64,000 nucleotides of DNA, from the NCBI GenBank assembly GCA_035578155.1, contig JAPWDM010000050.1:1901035-1965034 (forward strand). The letters run 5' to 3'. The DNA is from Brachynemurus nebulosus (Eukaryota; Arthropoda; Insecta; Neuroptera; Myrmeleontidae). Positions 28,801 through 34,552 of this stretch are shown one piece after another. The translations under genes and the position numbers were made by a program. A model generated the notes under the pieces. The model had not been told where the DNA came from and made no database searches. It saw nothing but the letters and a program-made list of their open reading frames with translations. Every line of letters begins with the position of its first letter. The stretch's first letter is position 1.

Positions 28801-29178
28801 AATTAAAGCTGATAATTGACATTAATGTCGTTATGAAAAACAAAGTTAATCAAATAAAAATAACCATCATAAGTATTTAGGACATGTATAAAATATTTTA
28901 AAAAATGTTTCACAATTTTCTGAGAAACATGCATATTCCCTATTGAGTCAAAAAAATTCAATGTTTATTTTAATTTATAATCTAATTTTATTTATTTCTT
29001 CTTTTTTTCATAGAATTTGGTTTGTTGCGCTGCTGATGTATTAGAAGGACGTGGATTGGTGCAGGTTGCAATTACCGTTACTGAACTATTACGATTTCAT
29101 TCACCAAAGTCGCCTCTACATAATAATACTGCAACAAACAGCACAACAAATGGGCCCATTGTATCGACTGTGATATAA
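1377..29178 (+). CDS. Lrch: LRCH protein gene, 3' part, spliced (whole-gene entry)
   Basis: This is the overall span of a leucine-rich-repeat and calponin-homology-domain protein; single exons follow as separate entries. Joining the exons gives about 700 residues: LRRs first, a long Ser/Thr/Pro/Asn-rich middle, then a CH domain near the C-terminus, which is the LRCH family order. Phases match at every junction from 1707 onward (0, 2, 2, 0, 0, 0). LRCH proteins are known as cortical, actin-linked scaffolds: the fly protein acts at the cell cortex in dividing cells, and vertebrate LRCH1 restrains a DOCK8-CDC42 pathway. The start codon and first LRRs are not in the window. The first codon of exon 1377 is split, with its G in an upstream exon. 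Two alternative last exons exist. Introns reach 12.7 kb and are filled with transposons. The symbol follows the Drosophila single-copy name. Confidence 0.93.
1591..1645. repeat. (TA)n microsatellite in LRCH intron
   Basis: Nearly pure TA dinucleotide inside the 131-base intron between the two LRR exons; its length probably varies between alleles. Confidence 0.9.
1707..2024 (+). CDS. Lrch: LRCH exon: C-terminal leucine-rich repeats
   Basis: The acceptor is ttttttag ending at 1706 and the donor TCG|GTAAGA at 2024/2025; 318 bases make exactly 106 codons. The protein begins VLLVSNNRLISLPDELGRM and runs through four further repeats of the LxxLxLxxNxLxxLP type, ending in LELADNPLTSPPAS, the usual cap before the conserved CxRGRVHIFKYLE stretch of the next exon. 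The LRR block should form a curved protein-binding surface. One repeat (RSNLLLCLSIEVTYLQ) lacks the usual LP turn. Confidence 0.93.
2583..2763. repeat. Perfect palindrome of about 90-base arms with a 1-base spacer
   Basis: The left arm runs 2583-2672 and the right arm 2674-2763, centred at 2673 (aaaaacaa t ttgttttt). No mismatch was seen on reading the arms. It could be a very young foldback element or an assembly foldover. The sequence is unlike its neighbours and holds no ORF. Confidence 0.85.
2790..2979. mobile_element. pogo/mariner-like miniature element with TA duplication
   Basis: Terminal inverted repeats CAGTGGAACCTCTGTTAACT (left) and its near-exact complement at the right end, flanked by TA at 2788-2789 and 2980-2981. 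The CAGTGGAACCTC start is typical of pogo/Tigger-type Tc1-mariner elements. At 190 bases there is no room for a transposase. Confidence 0.85.
3299..3371 (-). tRNA. tRNA-like gene, anticodon AGT (Thr) by position; possibly a pseudogene or SINE head
   Basis: Read on the minus strand from 3371, it folds into a full cloverleaf: acceptor GGACCGG/CCGATCC with one C-A mismatch, D stem GTGT/GCAT, anticodon stem CCTGG/CCAGG, T stem CTGGG/CCCGG, and loop TTCGATT. The A box TGGTGTAATGG and B box GGTTCGATTCC match the Pol III consensus. The 7-base anticodon loop is CTAGTTA, placing AGT at 34-36 but a T at position 37, where a purine is usual. That and the mismatch make a decayed gene or tRNA-derived SINE possible. 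It lies antisense in an LRCH intron. Confidence 0.55.
3833..4177 (+). pseudogene. hAT transposase C-terminal relic
   Basis: One frame gives ITFPSSYLVKRGFSAVISLI, and another gives STRGDLLLLLTNIEPDINTL then ITSHQVYPSH. Joined across the A-run at about 4051-4070 these form the C-terminal dimerisation region of ZBED/SCAND3-type hAT transposases (FPSxYLVExGFS ... GDLRLxLTNxEPDI). The frame break in the A-run and missing N-terminal part mean it is dead. The element's right end is probably near 4412, where GGTTTGGGAACCACTG-type sequence (complement of the hAT start CAGTGGTTCCCAAACT) is read. Confidence 0.75.
5290..6170. repeat. Degenerate tandem repeat, period about 165 bases
   Basis: At least four units share the line cctagagggctgaaatttt, followed about 60-80 bases later by a C-run such as acccctacccccac. 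Unit starts are near 5590, 5752, 5920 and 6077; a weaker one lies near 5300. The region is markedly richer in G and C than its surroundings. No ORF survives across units. Confidence 0.75.
6515..6616 (+). CDS. Small ORF with signal-peptide-like N-terminus, copy 1
   Basis: 33 codons and TAA. The protein starts MDRNALVRIVLAFSLLTSIG (a basic n-region, then a hydrophobic core) and continues TKLKFTEIQPLKT. It would be a secreted 13-residue peptide if cleaved after Gly20. I do not recognise it. It could also be chance or the first exon of a longer gene, though no GT donor lies before the stop. Its duplicate at 6879 supports some coding signal. Confidence 0.3.
   Translation: MDRNALVRIVLAFSLLTSIGTKLKFTEIQPLKT
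6879..6980 (+). CDS. Small ORF with signal-peptide-like N-terminus, copy 2
   Basis: Also 33 codons and TAA: MGRNALVRIVLVFVLLPVFG then TKLKFTEIQPLNT. Compared with copy 1, the hydrophobic core differs at six or so residues but always stays hydrophobic or neutral, while the piece GTKLKFTEIQPL is identical. Length is conserved with no indel. The sequence family is unknown. Expression would have to be shown. Confidence 0.3.
   Translation: MGRNALVRIVLVFVLLPVFGTKLKFTEIQPLNT
7622..8079 (+). CDS. Lrch: LRCH exon: post-LRR conserved segment and start of disordered linker
   Basis: The acceptor is tctctttag at 7621. The exon opens with LCKRGRVHIFKYLELEAAQ, the conserved motif that directly follows the LRRs in LRCH proteins, which confirms the 5.6 kb intron before it. 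The rest is Ser/Arg/Gly-rich, probably disordered, and includes the conserved-looking piece NVDSGYSTSDGFDKRWSQEI. Two donors three bases apart (CA|GTGGTA after 8079, TG|GTACAT after 8082) both keep phase 2 into the next exon; I prefer 8079. Reading past the donor hits a stop soon after, so the exon must be spliced. Confidence 0.9.
8288..8377 (+). CDS. Lrch: LRCH exon: short linker exon
   Basis: It lies between the acceptor tttacag (8287) and the strong donor AG|GTAAGT (8377/8378). The 90 bases encode SQSTSNDVITNGNGIEE then KSRQPLNHIQTY. The first base completes a codon from the previous exon and the last two are completed by the next. Low-complexity polar linker; no domain is recognised. It was found by phase continuity, being too short to stand out alone. 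Confidence 0.82.
8715..9778. mobile_element. TIR DNA element with ATT duplication (1.06 kb)
   Basis: Termini AGCTTTGTTCCAACAAAC and the complement GTTTGTTGGAACAAAGCT are flanked by ATT at 8712-8714 and 9779-9781. A 3-base duplication suggests a PIF/Harbinger relative (inference). Inside, a plus-strand fragment reads NEFLILQNEQNISIEAQEAN and a minus-strand ORF is entered separately; no full transposase. Confidence 0.75.
9297..9407 (-). pseudogene. Short acidic ORF inside the AGCTTTG element
   Basis: 36 codons: MNELDNDDFFVSESSEDEDL then EFLMNTSVKKKCKLFR. An acidic start followed by a basic patch resembles the first residues of many Harbinger transposases, but there is not enough to name it. 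It lies wholly inside the 1.06 kb element, so it is probably the truncated start of the parent transposase. Confidence 0.3.
9895..10530. repeat. Degenerate tandem repeat carrying perfect heat-shock-element motifs, cluster 1
   Basis: Units of about 105-120 bases share ttctagaatattctatt, gtcaactaacaaagatatt and a run like ccattaaattggtcat. Four units are direct (from 9899, 10002, 10105, 10208) and two are inverted (near 10345 and 10446). Perfect alternating TTCnnGAAnnTTC triplets occur at 9899-9911, 10002-10014, 10208-10220 and 10446-10458, and a four-unit run at 10345-10362. Confidence 0.85.
10961..10980 (-). repeat. Interstitial telomere motif, four AACCT units
   Basis: Exactly four AACCT units, that is (TTAGG)4 on the minus strand, ending where the inverted-repeat element at 10981 begins. 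Too short to be a telomere. Confidence 0.9.
10981..11208. mobile_element. Small inverted-repeat element, copy 1
   Basis: Ends tattacacgagaggtttgta and a diverged complement (tctcaagtgtaatacgg). The inside has two nested hairpins, one around aaaaacgc...gcgtttttgg and one around gttcttc...gaagaac. A second copy lies inverted at about 37396-37632. Confidence 0.75.
12555..13230 (+). CDS. Lrch: LRCH exon: large disordered linker leading into the CH domain
   Basis: The acceptor is caccacag at 12554 and the donor ACG|GTAAGT at 13230/13231; 676 bases enter in phase 2 and leave in phase 0. It opens with the conserved EYKEALRQQRNQDVPVYR, then about 150 residues rich in Ser, Thr, Pro, Asn and Lys with no fold expected. 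It ends with the family-conserved lead-in to the CH domain: TWNHDIPPEKLSFTMRREFD followed by KAREESDLIEQLRT. The disordered stretch has many SP and TP dipeptides, possible sites for proline-directed kinases (inference). Confidence 0.93.
13292..13429 (+). CDS. Lrch: LRCH exon: first part of calponin-homology domain
   Basis: The acceptor is ttattag at 13291 and the donor GTT|GTAAGT at 13429/13430; 46 whole codons. The peptide contains LKMELPEDLAPALTDGVVLC and HLANHVKPRSVASIHVPSP. DGVVLCHLANHV is the core CH signature (DG.xLC.L.N). It is separated from the previous exon by a short 61-base intron. CH domains of this single type usually bind partners of the actin or microtubule cortex rather than F-actin directly. 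Confidence 0.95.
13740..14210. repeat. Degenerate tandem repeat with heat-shock-element motifs, cluster 2
   Basis: Same family as 9895-10530: lines such as cagaacattctattcg and ccaacaaa(g)atattgaaaaa recur about every 110 bases. Perfect TTCnnGAAnnTTC triplets lie at 13748-13760 and 13908-13920. The last units are inverted (near 14050 and 14190). A stray copy with a triplet at 14809-14821 lies about 600 bases on. Confidence 0.8.
14213..14710. repeat. Dispersed repeat with long hairpins, copy A
   Basis: It begins tattgtgcaataagtgcggg, carries a hairpin around gattgcccacgaaagcg and its partner, and ends with gcatgagtaataaaata. The same sequence recurs inverted at 34553-35490, and a partial copy lies at 15745-15885. 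No ORF of note. Likely a mobile element of unknown class. Confidence 0.8.
15281..15556. mobile_element. pogo/mariner-like miniature element with TA duplication
   Basis: Ends CAGTAGAACCCTTCATAAGT and the partial complement acttacgaggggttttactg, flanked by TA at 15279-15280 and 15557-15558. Same superfamily as 2790-2979 but a different family. Confidence 0.8.
16184..16261 (+). CDS. Lrch: LRCH exon: second part of calponin-homology domain
   Basis: It is preceded by a pyrimidine tract and tttttag (16183) and followed by GAG|GTAAGA (16261/16262). The 26 codons give PKLTMARCRRNVDNFLEACR then KIGVEE, the highly conserved LRCH CH-domain helix. It is the last constitutive exon: both candidate terminal exons join it in phase 0. 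Confidence 0.94.
16434..16673 (+). CDS. Lrch: LRCH alternative last exon A: CH-domain end plus membrane-anchor tail
   Basis: The acceptor is ggttgcag at 16433, only 172 bases after the previous exon. It encodes 79 residues and a TAA: first GQLCSSNDVI and REGAEALLAAVKSLVQLGPP, which fits the end of the CH domain, then a polar stretch, then a strongly hydrophobic run (DIIVSVFCLTMF, ITTIIFLIIFPIPD) ending the protein. About 22 hydrophobic residues at the extreme C-terminus suggest a tail anchor or single membrane segment. From family knowledge, vertebrate LRCH4 also ends in a transmembrane segment after a similar LCS..D start. A poly(A) signal lies about 120 bases on. It competes with the exon at 29014; alternative use is inferred. 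Confidence 0.85.
   Translation, partial: GQLCSSNDVIAFTTSGGREGAEALLAAVKSLVQLGPPKTDYTGYRSPQERTTTDIIVSVFCLTMFITTIIFLIIFPIPD
16794..16799 (+). promoter_or_regulatory. Candidate poly(A) signal AATAAA for the anchored LRCH form
   Basis: AATAAA 121 bases after the stop at 16673; another copy lies at 16751-16756. Either would end a transcript before the far terminal exon, so polyadenylation here would compete with splicing to 29014. Confidence 0.5.
17470..18069. mobile_element. TIR element dense in TTCGTACGAA palindromes
   Basis: Ends ggctgtggttacattggata and the complement tatccagtgtaaccgctacc. The line gtggttacactggatacg recurs at 17551. Inside are many copies of CGTACGA and a TTAGG run (17680-17693). 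A related fragment lies at about 26250-26330. No ORF. Confidence 0.75.
18070..18538. mobile_element. TIR element with GGCTGGTCGTCCTTT ends
   Basis: Left ctggtcgtcctttggatgcg and right complement cgcatctaaaggacgaccag; the next 30 bases (atttaattcggacga) also pair. It abuts the preceding element almost exactly. No transposase. Confidence 0.75.
18623..19340. repeat. Tc1/mariner-like terminal sequences, no intact element
   Basis: cactagcggaaaaaattaaa at 18623 has the look of a Tc1-like end; aaaaaattaaaggatca recurs inverted near 18963-18980 and, less well, near 19270. The stretch between is AT-rich with no transposase frame. Confidence 0.45.
19387..19531 (-). pseudogene. mariner transposase fragment with YSPDL motif
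   Basis: The minus strand gives AMAAKHPPYSPDLTPNDFYL then LCPRLKEHPRGKKFEDNREV. HPPYSPDL holds the third catalytic Asp of mariner transposases, and LKEHxRGKKFEDxxEV is standard for the family. Only about 45 residues remain, so it is a dead fragment. Confidence 0.85.
20985..21498. mobile_element. TA-flanked miniature element with ATGGGGTATTTGACA ends
   Basis: ATGGGGTATTTGACA at the left and TGTCAAATACCCCAT at the right, with TA at 20983-20984 and 21499-21500. The ends resemble those of 10799-11878 (GTCAAGTACC), so the two may be distant relatives. No ORF. Confidence 0.8.
23026..23504 (-). pseudogene. mariner transposase C-terminal half, broken
   Basis: The 5' part (minus, 23504 to about 23314) reads NTECYHQQMINLSHALIERR then PEWARRHGKV. 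The frame then shifts, and APSHTAISLKNTFKSLGWDI, LSHPPYSPDLTPSDYNLFAS and later KLPERWAKCVEADGQYFE run to a TAA at 23026. The shift removes the HDN motif with the second catalytic Asp. The first half is absent. tgcataagttttttccgg near 22950 looks like the element's 3' end. Confidence 0.88.
24008..24213. repeat. Dispersed 210-base repeat, copy 1
   Basis: About 90% alike with 37867-38079, same orientation; shared lines include aagtctccgtggttacaa and tgtggtatctctaggaaa. Unknown class, no ORF. Confidence 0.8.
24271..24475. mobile_element. Miniature element with CCGTGTTCGATTTGTGGTAT ends, copy 1
   Basis: Inverted termini ccgtgttcgatttgtggtat and gtaccacaaatcgaacacg; inside, the pairs cgcgcatgtgcac and gcgcaaatgcac also fold. 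It sits within a further inverted pair (acaacatgcgtagcccag and ctgggctacgcatgttgt, near 24252 and 24490), so it inserted in an older palindrome. Confidence 0.85.
24840..25010. repeat. Repeat related to 15650-15770
   Basis: Reverse-complement relation: gacacgagctgagtttacga and gcatctgagtgagtaatag here match tcgtaaactcggctcgtgt-type lines near 15690. Unknown element. Confidence 0.65.
25802..25891. repeat. (TA)n microsatellite, about 90 bases
   Basis: Pure TA dinucleotide in the long LRCH intron. Confidence 0.95.
26401..27442. mobile_element. TTAA-flanked element with GGGCCGGTATTATAAA ends
   Basis: GGGCCGGTATTATAAA and TTTATAATACCGGCCC are flanked by TTAA at 26397-26400 and 27443-27446. The TTAA site suggests piggyBac-like mobilisation (inference). 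No transposase; contains the younger element 27091-27298 and a stretch rich in AATCAT/ATTATT resembling the hAT element at 59601. Confidence 0.8.
27091..27298. mobile_element. Miniature element with GGCCGTGTTCGATTCGTG ends, copy 2
   Basis: Closely similar to 24271-24475. It is inserted inside the TTAA-flanked element 26401-27442. Confidence 0.85.
29014..29178 (+). CDS. Lrch: LRCH alternative last exon B: CH-domain end plus soluble tail
   Basis: The acceptor is ttttttcatag at 29013. It encodes NLVCCAADVLEGRGLVQVAI, then TVTELLRFHSPKSP and a short Asn/Thr-rich tail, ending in TAA. The ADVLEGRGLVQVA..V.ELL pattern is the usual C-terminal helix of the CH domain in soluble LRCH proteins. It joins exon 16184-16261 in phase 0 across a 12.75 kb intron that contains exon A. 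No membrane segment. It aligns roughly with the first half of exon A (C..xDV, then a helix with V..L), as expected for mutually exclusive ends of one domain. Confidence 0.92.
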   Translation, partial: NLVCCAADVLEGRGLVQVAITVTELLRFHSPKSPLHNNTATNSTTNGPIVSTVI

Positions 29179-31096
29179 CTTTGTGTCACATTTTATTAGT
29201 AAAAACTTAGTAATTATATTATTAAGGTAAAAGTAATTTTAACGTAAAGAATGTTAGTTTCTTCCAATCAACTGGTACACGTATTATTAAAGAGCACCAT
29301 TGTTGACATTTATAGAAATGAGTCTTTTTGACAAAAGTGGAACAATTTAGTCTTTTTTTAAACAAAAATATTTTTATATTTATCATATTACATATTTTTA
29401 TCTATGTATTACATAATACGATAAGTAAAGTATGCGCAAATGCTTTTTAGTTGCTTAGTAAATAGCATAACAAAATAGCAGTGTATTAAAATGTCTAAAT
29501 TTTGATTAAGGAGAGTCACCGAGGTGAGGGATTTGAAAAATTTGCATTCTAGAACTTTGAAATTTGAAAATTAGCGAAGTTTATGACGTTTAGAGTAAAA
29601 ACTGTGATCAGTGCGTGTTAATCAAATTCCTATGAAGTTTGGGCCATGTGCCTGTGATACATGCGTTAGATTTGTATATTAATTAAAAAAAATGTAAACT
29701 TTTGCGGCTTTTTGTGTTCGGAACTCCTCCTCGAAGTAACGATGTTGACGAATGAAATATATCTCACATTTGGGTAAGACTGTAAGCGTATTATCCCGTC
29801 CTGTCACGATAAGAAGTTTCGTGGAGTTCGTCCTGGAGGGAAGCGATGAGAACGGAGAATGTACCGGTAAGAACGAAACTAACTAATTTTCGGTATCGAG
29901 TCACCCGGAAAATGCTACTCGTTCGAGCTACGAAATCAAAAAATGCAGACAGTATATCGATTTACTTCGCATGAATTAAATATTTCAAATCCATTGGTGC
30001 TTGAACTGTCGGTTGTTGTGCGTATATTATATTGTATCTAGGATATATCATATAAGCTATGACATCAAGACGAATTCATTCTTTTGACAACGAAAACATT
30101 TTTATAAAGTACGATACTTTTGATGGAGAATCCATATCCTACTTTGATCTCTTGTATTTACTAACGTATCCGTTGTTGAAACTTAAAATACGTGTTATCT
30201 TGTTACAATTAAAAAATGTTTCAAAATATAAAAAACACACCATATGGCTCAGTTTAGGACAAAGATCTTTGGAAAATATATTTGATATCCGTAATCATGA
30301 TCTTGAACAGCTTTCTTAAGTACTCAGAATAGATACGATTTGATGAGTTTCAAATATTCAGTTGTTTCATGTGTTTTAACTGGCAAACGTCTCCATTGTT
30401 AAGATCAATCGTTACGCATTGCTTAGTATTCCAAAAACTTATTCTCACGATATCAAAGTTAAAAAAAAGTAGTAAATAGCAAAATATTGTATTCTGTATT
30501 AAACAAGTCGCCATTTCGTGGGAAAATATGAAAAACGGTTATGCTCAACCATAGAAGTATTCGTGCTGAAACGAATCATGTTTTTAGAATTGAAGCCGAG
30601 ATATTTAATACGAGACCATATATACTAGTGCATATTAAAATTTCACGAAGAGAAATTGTGACATGTTGCTTAAAATTGTGCTAACAGATAAATAATAGTA
30701 AAACACTTTCATTTTTTGCGAAAAGTAATCTTATTATTTAAATTCACTATTTAAATGCGATTAATCGACGTGATTAATTATACTATACCGATTAAGAGTA
30801 GTAATAATACAACTCTCCTTGTACGATATTCGAAAAACAGGAGAAAAGTTGATTCTCAAATAATATAGAAATTATGCGCATACGTACATCTTTGGGTAAC
30901 GCAAAAAATGTAAACTTTACCGCATCGATGCAGCATCATGACTTTTCTGATGGGTCTAATATTACGTGATGCGATGTTGATGCTTGTACTACATGATGAA
31001 GATTTGATGCACATTTGATGTTTTTGAACGGGATCTTGGCATTATTTAGCCTCTGATTTGACTATAGATAATATAGCATGAGTAGACTATAGATAA

Positions 31097-31400
31097 CACA
31101 GCCACACAAAAAAAAAATTTCTGACCTGGAGGTCTCACTATATGTACTATATGTTTTTGGGGTCGCTGAATCCGAATTTCGGGTCAGTTTCATTCCAGTA
31201 CATCTGGGTTCGGCCATAACCTCAAAAACATCCTCAAAATTGCTATATTTGTTAATTTTGAGGGTGTTTTTTGAGGTTATGGCCGAACCCAGATGTACTG
31301 GAATGAAACTGACCCCAAATTGGGATTCAGCGACCCCAAAAACATATAGTACATATAGTGAGACCTCTAGGTCAGAAATTTTTTTTTGTGTGGCTGTGTA
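31097..31400. repeat. Near-perfect palindrome of about 150-base arms
   Basis: acacagccacacaaaaaaaa at the left pairs with ttttttttgtgtggctgtgt at the right; centre near 31248 (tatatttgttaatttt). The 115-codon minus-strand ORF here is a by-product of the symmetry. It interrupts the left arm of 30895-33666, so it is younger. Confidence 0.85.
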
Positions 31401-31666
31401 ATTTATCAATACAGGTAATTTATGTATATATTATCTTTAAATTTCAACTTCAATCTATTCAAATCTAGATATAGACAAGTTCATACTTGAAATTAAAAAT
31501 TTTAAAATTATTTAAACAAAATATATATTATAGGCGTGTTCCGATATACACTGTGAGTACTGCACCAGTAGTGTCATCCGTTCCGTAATGTGTTGTCAGT
31601 GCTCTGTCAGTGCTTAAAACATTCATGACGTCATTAATGGACGCCATTTTTTTACTGTAAGTACTG

Positions 31667-32553
31667 CCTCGTGTTCGATTTGTGGTATAAGAAATTCCAG
31701 TGCATTTGCGCATGTGCATAGCAAAAATTTAAATATAGAGGTTGGTCCAGAATTATGTATCGTAATTGCTGGAGCTGATAGTATGTTCAAAAATAATGGT
31801 ACCTTTTCATCTACACTTTTTTCCAAAACTCAATAATAGATAAAGCAGAGGGGTAAAATGTAGAGGGGTGGAACGAAACTAACTTCTTTTAAAAACAATT
31901 TTGGGCGCTTTTGATTACTCGATTCATAATCTAGGGGTGTGTATGAACATTAAGATAATTAAATTTATGGTATAAATTATTCCATCACTTATGATAAGGG
32001 GATAATTTGGAAATAGATACTTCTACTTTAAATTACTCGAAAACGGCAATATTTATCGAAATGTAACAAGTATACCTTTTTTGCGTAAAATTGTCTGAAG
32101 AATCATATTATCAAGGATCTTGTTTAAATAATTGCAAGTTAAAAAAGAAAAGACGTGATAACTCACACCCACCACCCAACACCACCCCTTAGTCATGAGT
32201 GGTGGAATAAGTGTTGACATAAATTTAATCCTTCTGACGCAAAATAAGTACCCCTAAAATATCAATCCGTTATTCAAAAGCGTTTGGAAAATATTTAGGA
32301 AATAATGGTTTTCGTTTCACCCCTTTACAGAGTTGTATCTCCCTTATTATTGAGTTCTGAAAAAAAGTGTACATGAACAGGTACCATTATTTTTGAACGT
32401 ACTACCAGCTCTAGCAATTACGGTACATAATTCGGGACCACCTTGTATAACGTCTACAAGTTTCCAAATATGGTAGTAAACGTCAAATAATTTGAATTTT
32501 TGTTTAATGGTGCACATGCGCGAGAATTTTTTATACCACGAATCGAACACGGC
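31667..32553. mobile_element. Miniature element of the CCGTGTTCGATT family, copy 3, fourth level
   Basis: Inverted relative to 24271-24475: ctcgtgttcgatttgtggta at the left, ataccacgaatcgaacacg at the right. Split by 31739-32453. Confidence 0.82.
31739..32453. mobile_element. Innermost TIR element of the nest
   Basis: Left aggttggtccagaattatgt and right complement acataattcgggaccacct; pairing runs on through tcaaaaataatggtacc. A related end (aaaggtaccattatttttga) recurs at 46607. No transposase frame. Confidence 0.82.
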
Positions 32554-32749
32554 CGTGGTTTCACCGAGGTAAGGCACTCACAGTAGTGGAGTAACCAGTA
32601 TACTGTAGATTCGTTTCGTTATTCATGAAATATGACAATTTAAAATGGAACGCTCTTACCAGTGTACTGCCGTGACATCGTAATCTACCGTGCTTCCAGT
32701 ACTGGCAGTATATATCGGAACACGGCGTATGAGTGCAGGATGTGTTCCA

Positions 32750-33345
32750 ATAGTTTAAACAATTTTAATGAAAGGTAAATGAATTCATCGTTTTGAACAA
32801 CTAGTTTTTCGAAATTATTCCTATGACTGTCATGATATTGATACATAATATGACAAGTAGTTATAATTCTTATTATTATAGATAATCTTTTATTCATATT
32901 ACCATAGTCGCGACAGCCACCTATATTTTAAATGTAAGTTGGCTGTGATATTATATTACGCACATAACACGCATCACCAAATTTTTTGATGCATTGTTTT
33001 AACGCATGAAAACACAAAACTTTTAATTTTTGGTTGTGATGCGTGTGATACAGGGTAAGTTCAAAAATGCATCACTGCTTGCATGAGGCAGAGTCAAAAG
33101 TTCAAAAACGCATCAGACGCATCACAACGAAAAATCAAAAGTTCATTTTTGCATCTGATGCGTCAAAACAATGCATCAGGAAATTTGGTGATGCGTGTCC
33201 AAGATGCTTGTCATGTGTAGAATTATAACTACTTGCCATATTATGTAGGTATTAACACCAACAGGAATAATTCCGAAACAGAAACTGTTGAAAAAGTAAT
33301 GTATTTACCTTTGATTAAAATTGTTTAAACTATTTGAATACATGT
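32750..33345. repeat. Large inverted repeat next to the nested element
   Basis: Arms of about 200 bases: agtttaaacaattttaatga pairs with ttaaaattgtttaaact, and atgacaagtagttataattc pairs with gaattataactacttgccat. The centre (about 33040) is also gatgc-rich. Probably the remaining middle of the 30895-33666 element. Confidence 0.7.
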
Positions 33346-34552
33346 TGCACACAAAATAGGTATGTAATATGTTTTATTCAAATAATTTCAATATTTTCTA
33401 TTTCAAGTAAGTTCAAGTTGAAATTCAAAGATAATATACCTATACAAGGACTGTATTACTATATTATCTATAGTCCATCATGCTACATTGGCTACATTGT
33501 GTGTCCATTATGCTACATGCATCATGATGCCAATATCCCATTCAAAAATATCTAATGTGCATCAAATTTCAAGAGAGCATCAGCATCGCATCATGCAGTA
33601 TTAGACGCATCAGAAACGTCATGAGGCTGCATCGATGCGGTAAAGTTTACATTTTTGAACTTACCCACATTTTTGAACTTTTGATTCTAGTGATGCATTA
33701 TTGAGGTTAGCCGATTTTATTTTTCAATACCTATCATCTCGGTGGCTCGCCTTAAAAAATAATCTTTCATATCATATTTAGAGTATTTTCGCCAAATAAT
33801 TATAAAGATTTTTTAATACCTAACAGCCTATTTAGTTATTCAAATTGGGTATTTATAATATTTTTACGTAATTTTATCCCACCTTCTTAATTAATTAAAA
33901 AAGGAAACATGTAGTGTAGGTAACTATGCAGACATCGAACGACTTTGTATATATTCTTGTAAGTTGCCAATATAATGAAGCATAAGCCAAACATTTTATG
34001 TTAATTTTTTTGTCATTTAAGTATAACAAAATGCTATTTTCCATTTTAGTCATTTCCTTATTTATCGGTTTTTTCTTCTATATACAATTACATAGATAAT
34101 AAGAAAGTGTAATTATAGTATCTATTTAGAGAAATCTAAAAAAATTTAAATCTTAAGAAAATATTTTAAGTTTCTATTGTTTTTAGCACAATTTTTTTTT
34201 TTTAAATTTATTTATCTAATTATTTATTTATGTATTTATTTTATCGTTTTACGAAGATAATTTTTCAGTTGTGCAATAGGAAATTTTGGTAATAAGTATA
34301 TAAAGTTGTCATCATAATAAATACCTTGTTTCCAATATAAACCTGAAATGTATGAGTCTCATAGATAGTAAGAGATATGAATTTAGTCGCTAAGGTTTTC
34401 TGTATTAGAGGTGCAAAATGCCACTTTCAAATAAATTCATTAATACCGACATAATCATTCATAATGTGGGGACATCAAGTTTAAAAACAATTTCGGGTAC
34501 CCACTATTTTCTTTATTGAAGACATTTAAAAATAAAACAGTGGGAAAAATAC

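Larger units (their letters stand above)
16800..29013. other. Long LRCH intron (soluble form) / downstream region (anchored form)
   Basis: Apart from the repeats entered separately, no exon of LRCH or another gene is seen. 19540-20980, 21500-22940, 25010-25800 and 27450-29010 are AT-rich with only short random frames. Confidence 0.6.
31531..32729. mobile_element. TIR element with GCGTGTTCCGATATA ends, third level of the nest
   Basis: Left ggcgtgttccgatatacact and right complement tatatcggaacacggcgta. The inner sides also pair (agtactgc...gcagtac-like sequence). It holds the element 31667-32553. Confidence 0.78.
30895..33666. mobile_element. GATGC-rich foldback element, second level of the nest
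   Basis: Arms pair from 30895 (gggtaacgcaaaaaatgtaaa) to about 31095 and from about 33450 to 33666, and resume at 31405-31520 against 33345-33460. The interruption in the left arm is the palindrome 31097-31400. The arms are crowded with gatgc and its complement gcatc. Confidence 0.8.
29506..33755. mobile_element. Outer element of a nested transposon cluster
   Basis: Left ttaaggagagtcaccgaggt and right complement atctcggtggctcgccttaa pair over about 35 bases with a few mismatches. Everything listed between 30895 and 33666 lies inside. The unique part (29550-30890) has one 86-codon ORF at 30059-30319 with no recognisable family. Confidence 0.6.

Noticed and set aside
30059..30319. 86-codon ORF as a gene
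   Set aside because: No recognisable family, ordinary AT-rich composition, and a position inside a transposon nest; not supported.
31062..31409. 115-codon minus-strand ORF
   Set aside because: It lies on a near-perfect palindrome, and the protein is mirrored about the centre; there is no sign of selection or motif.
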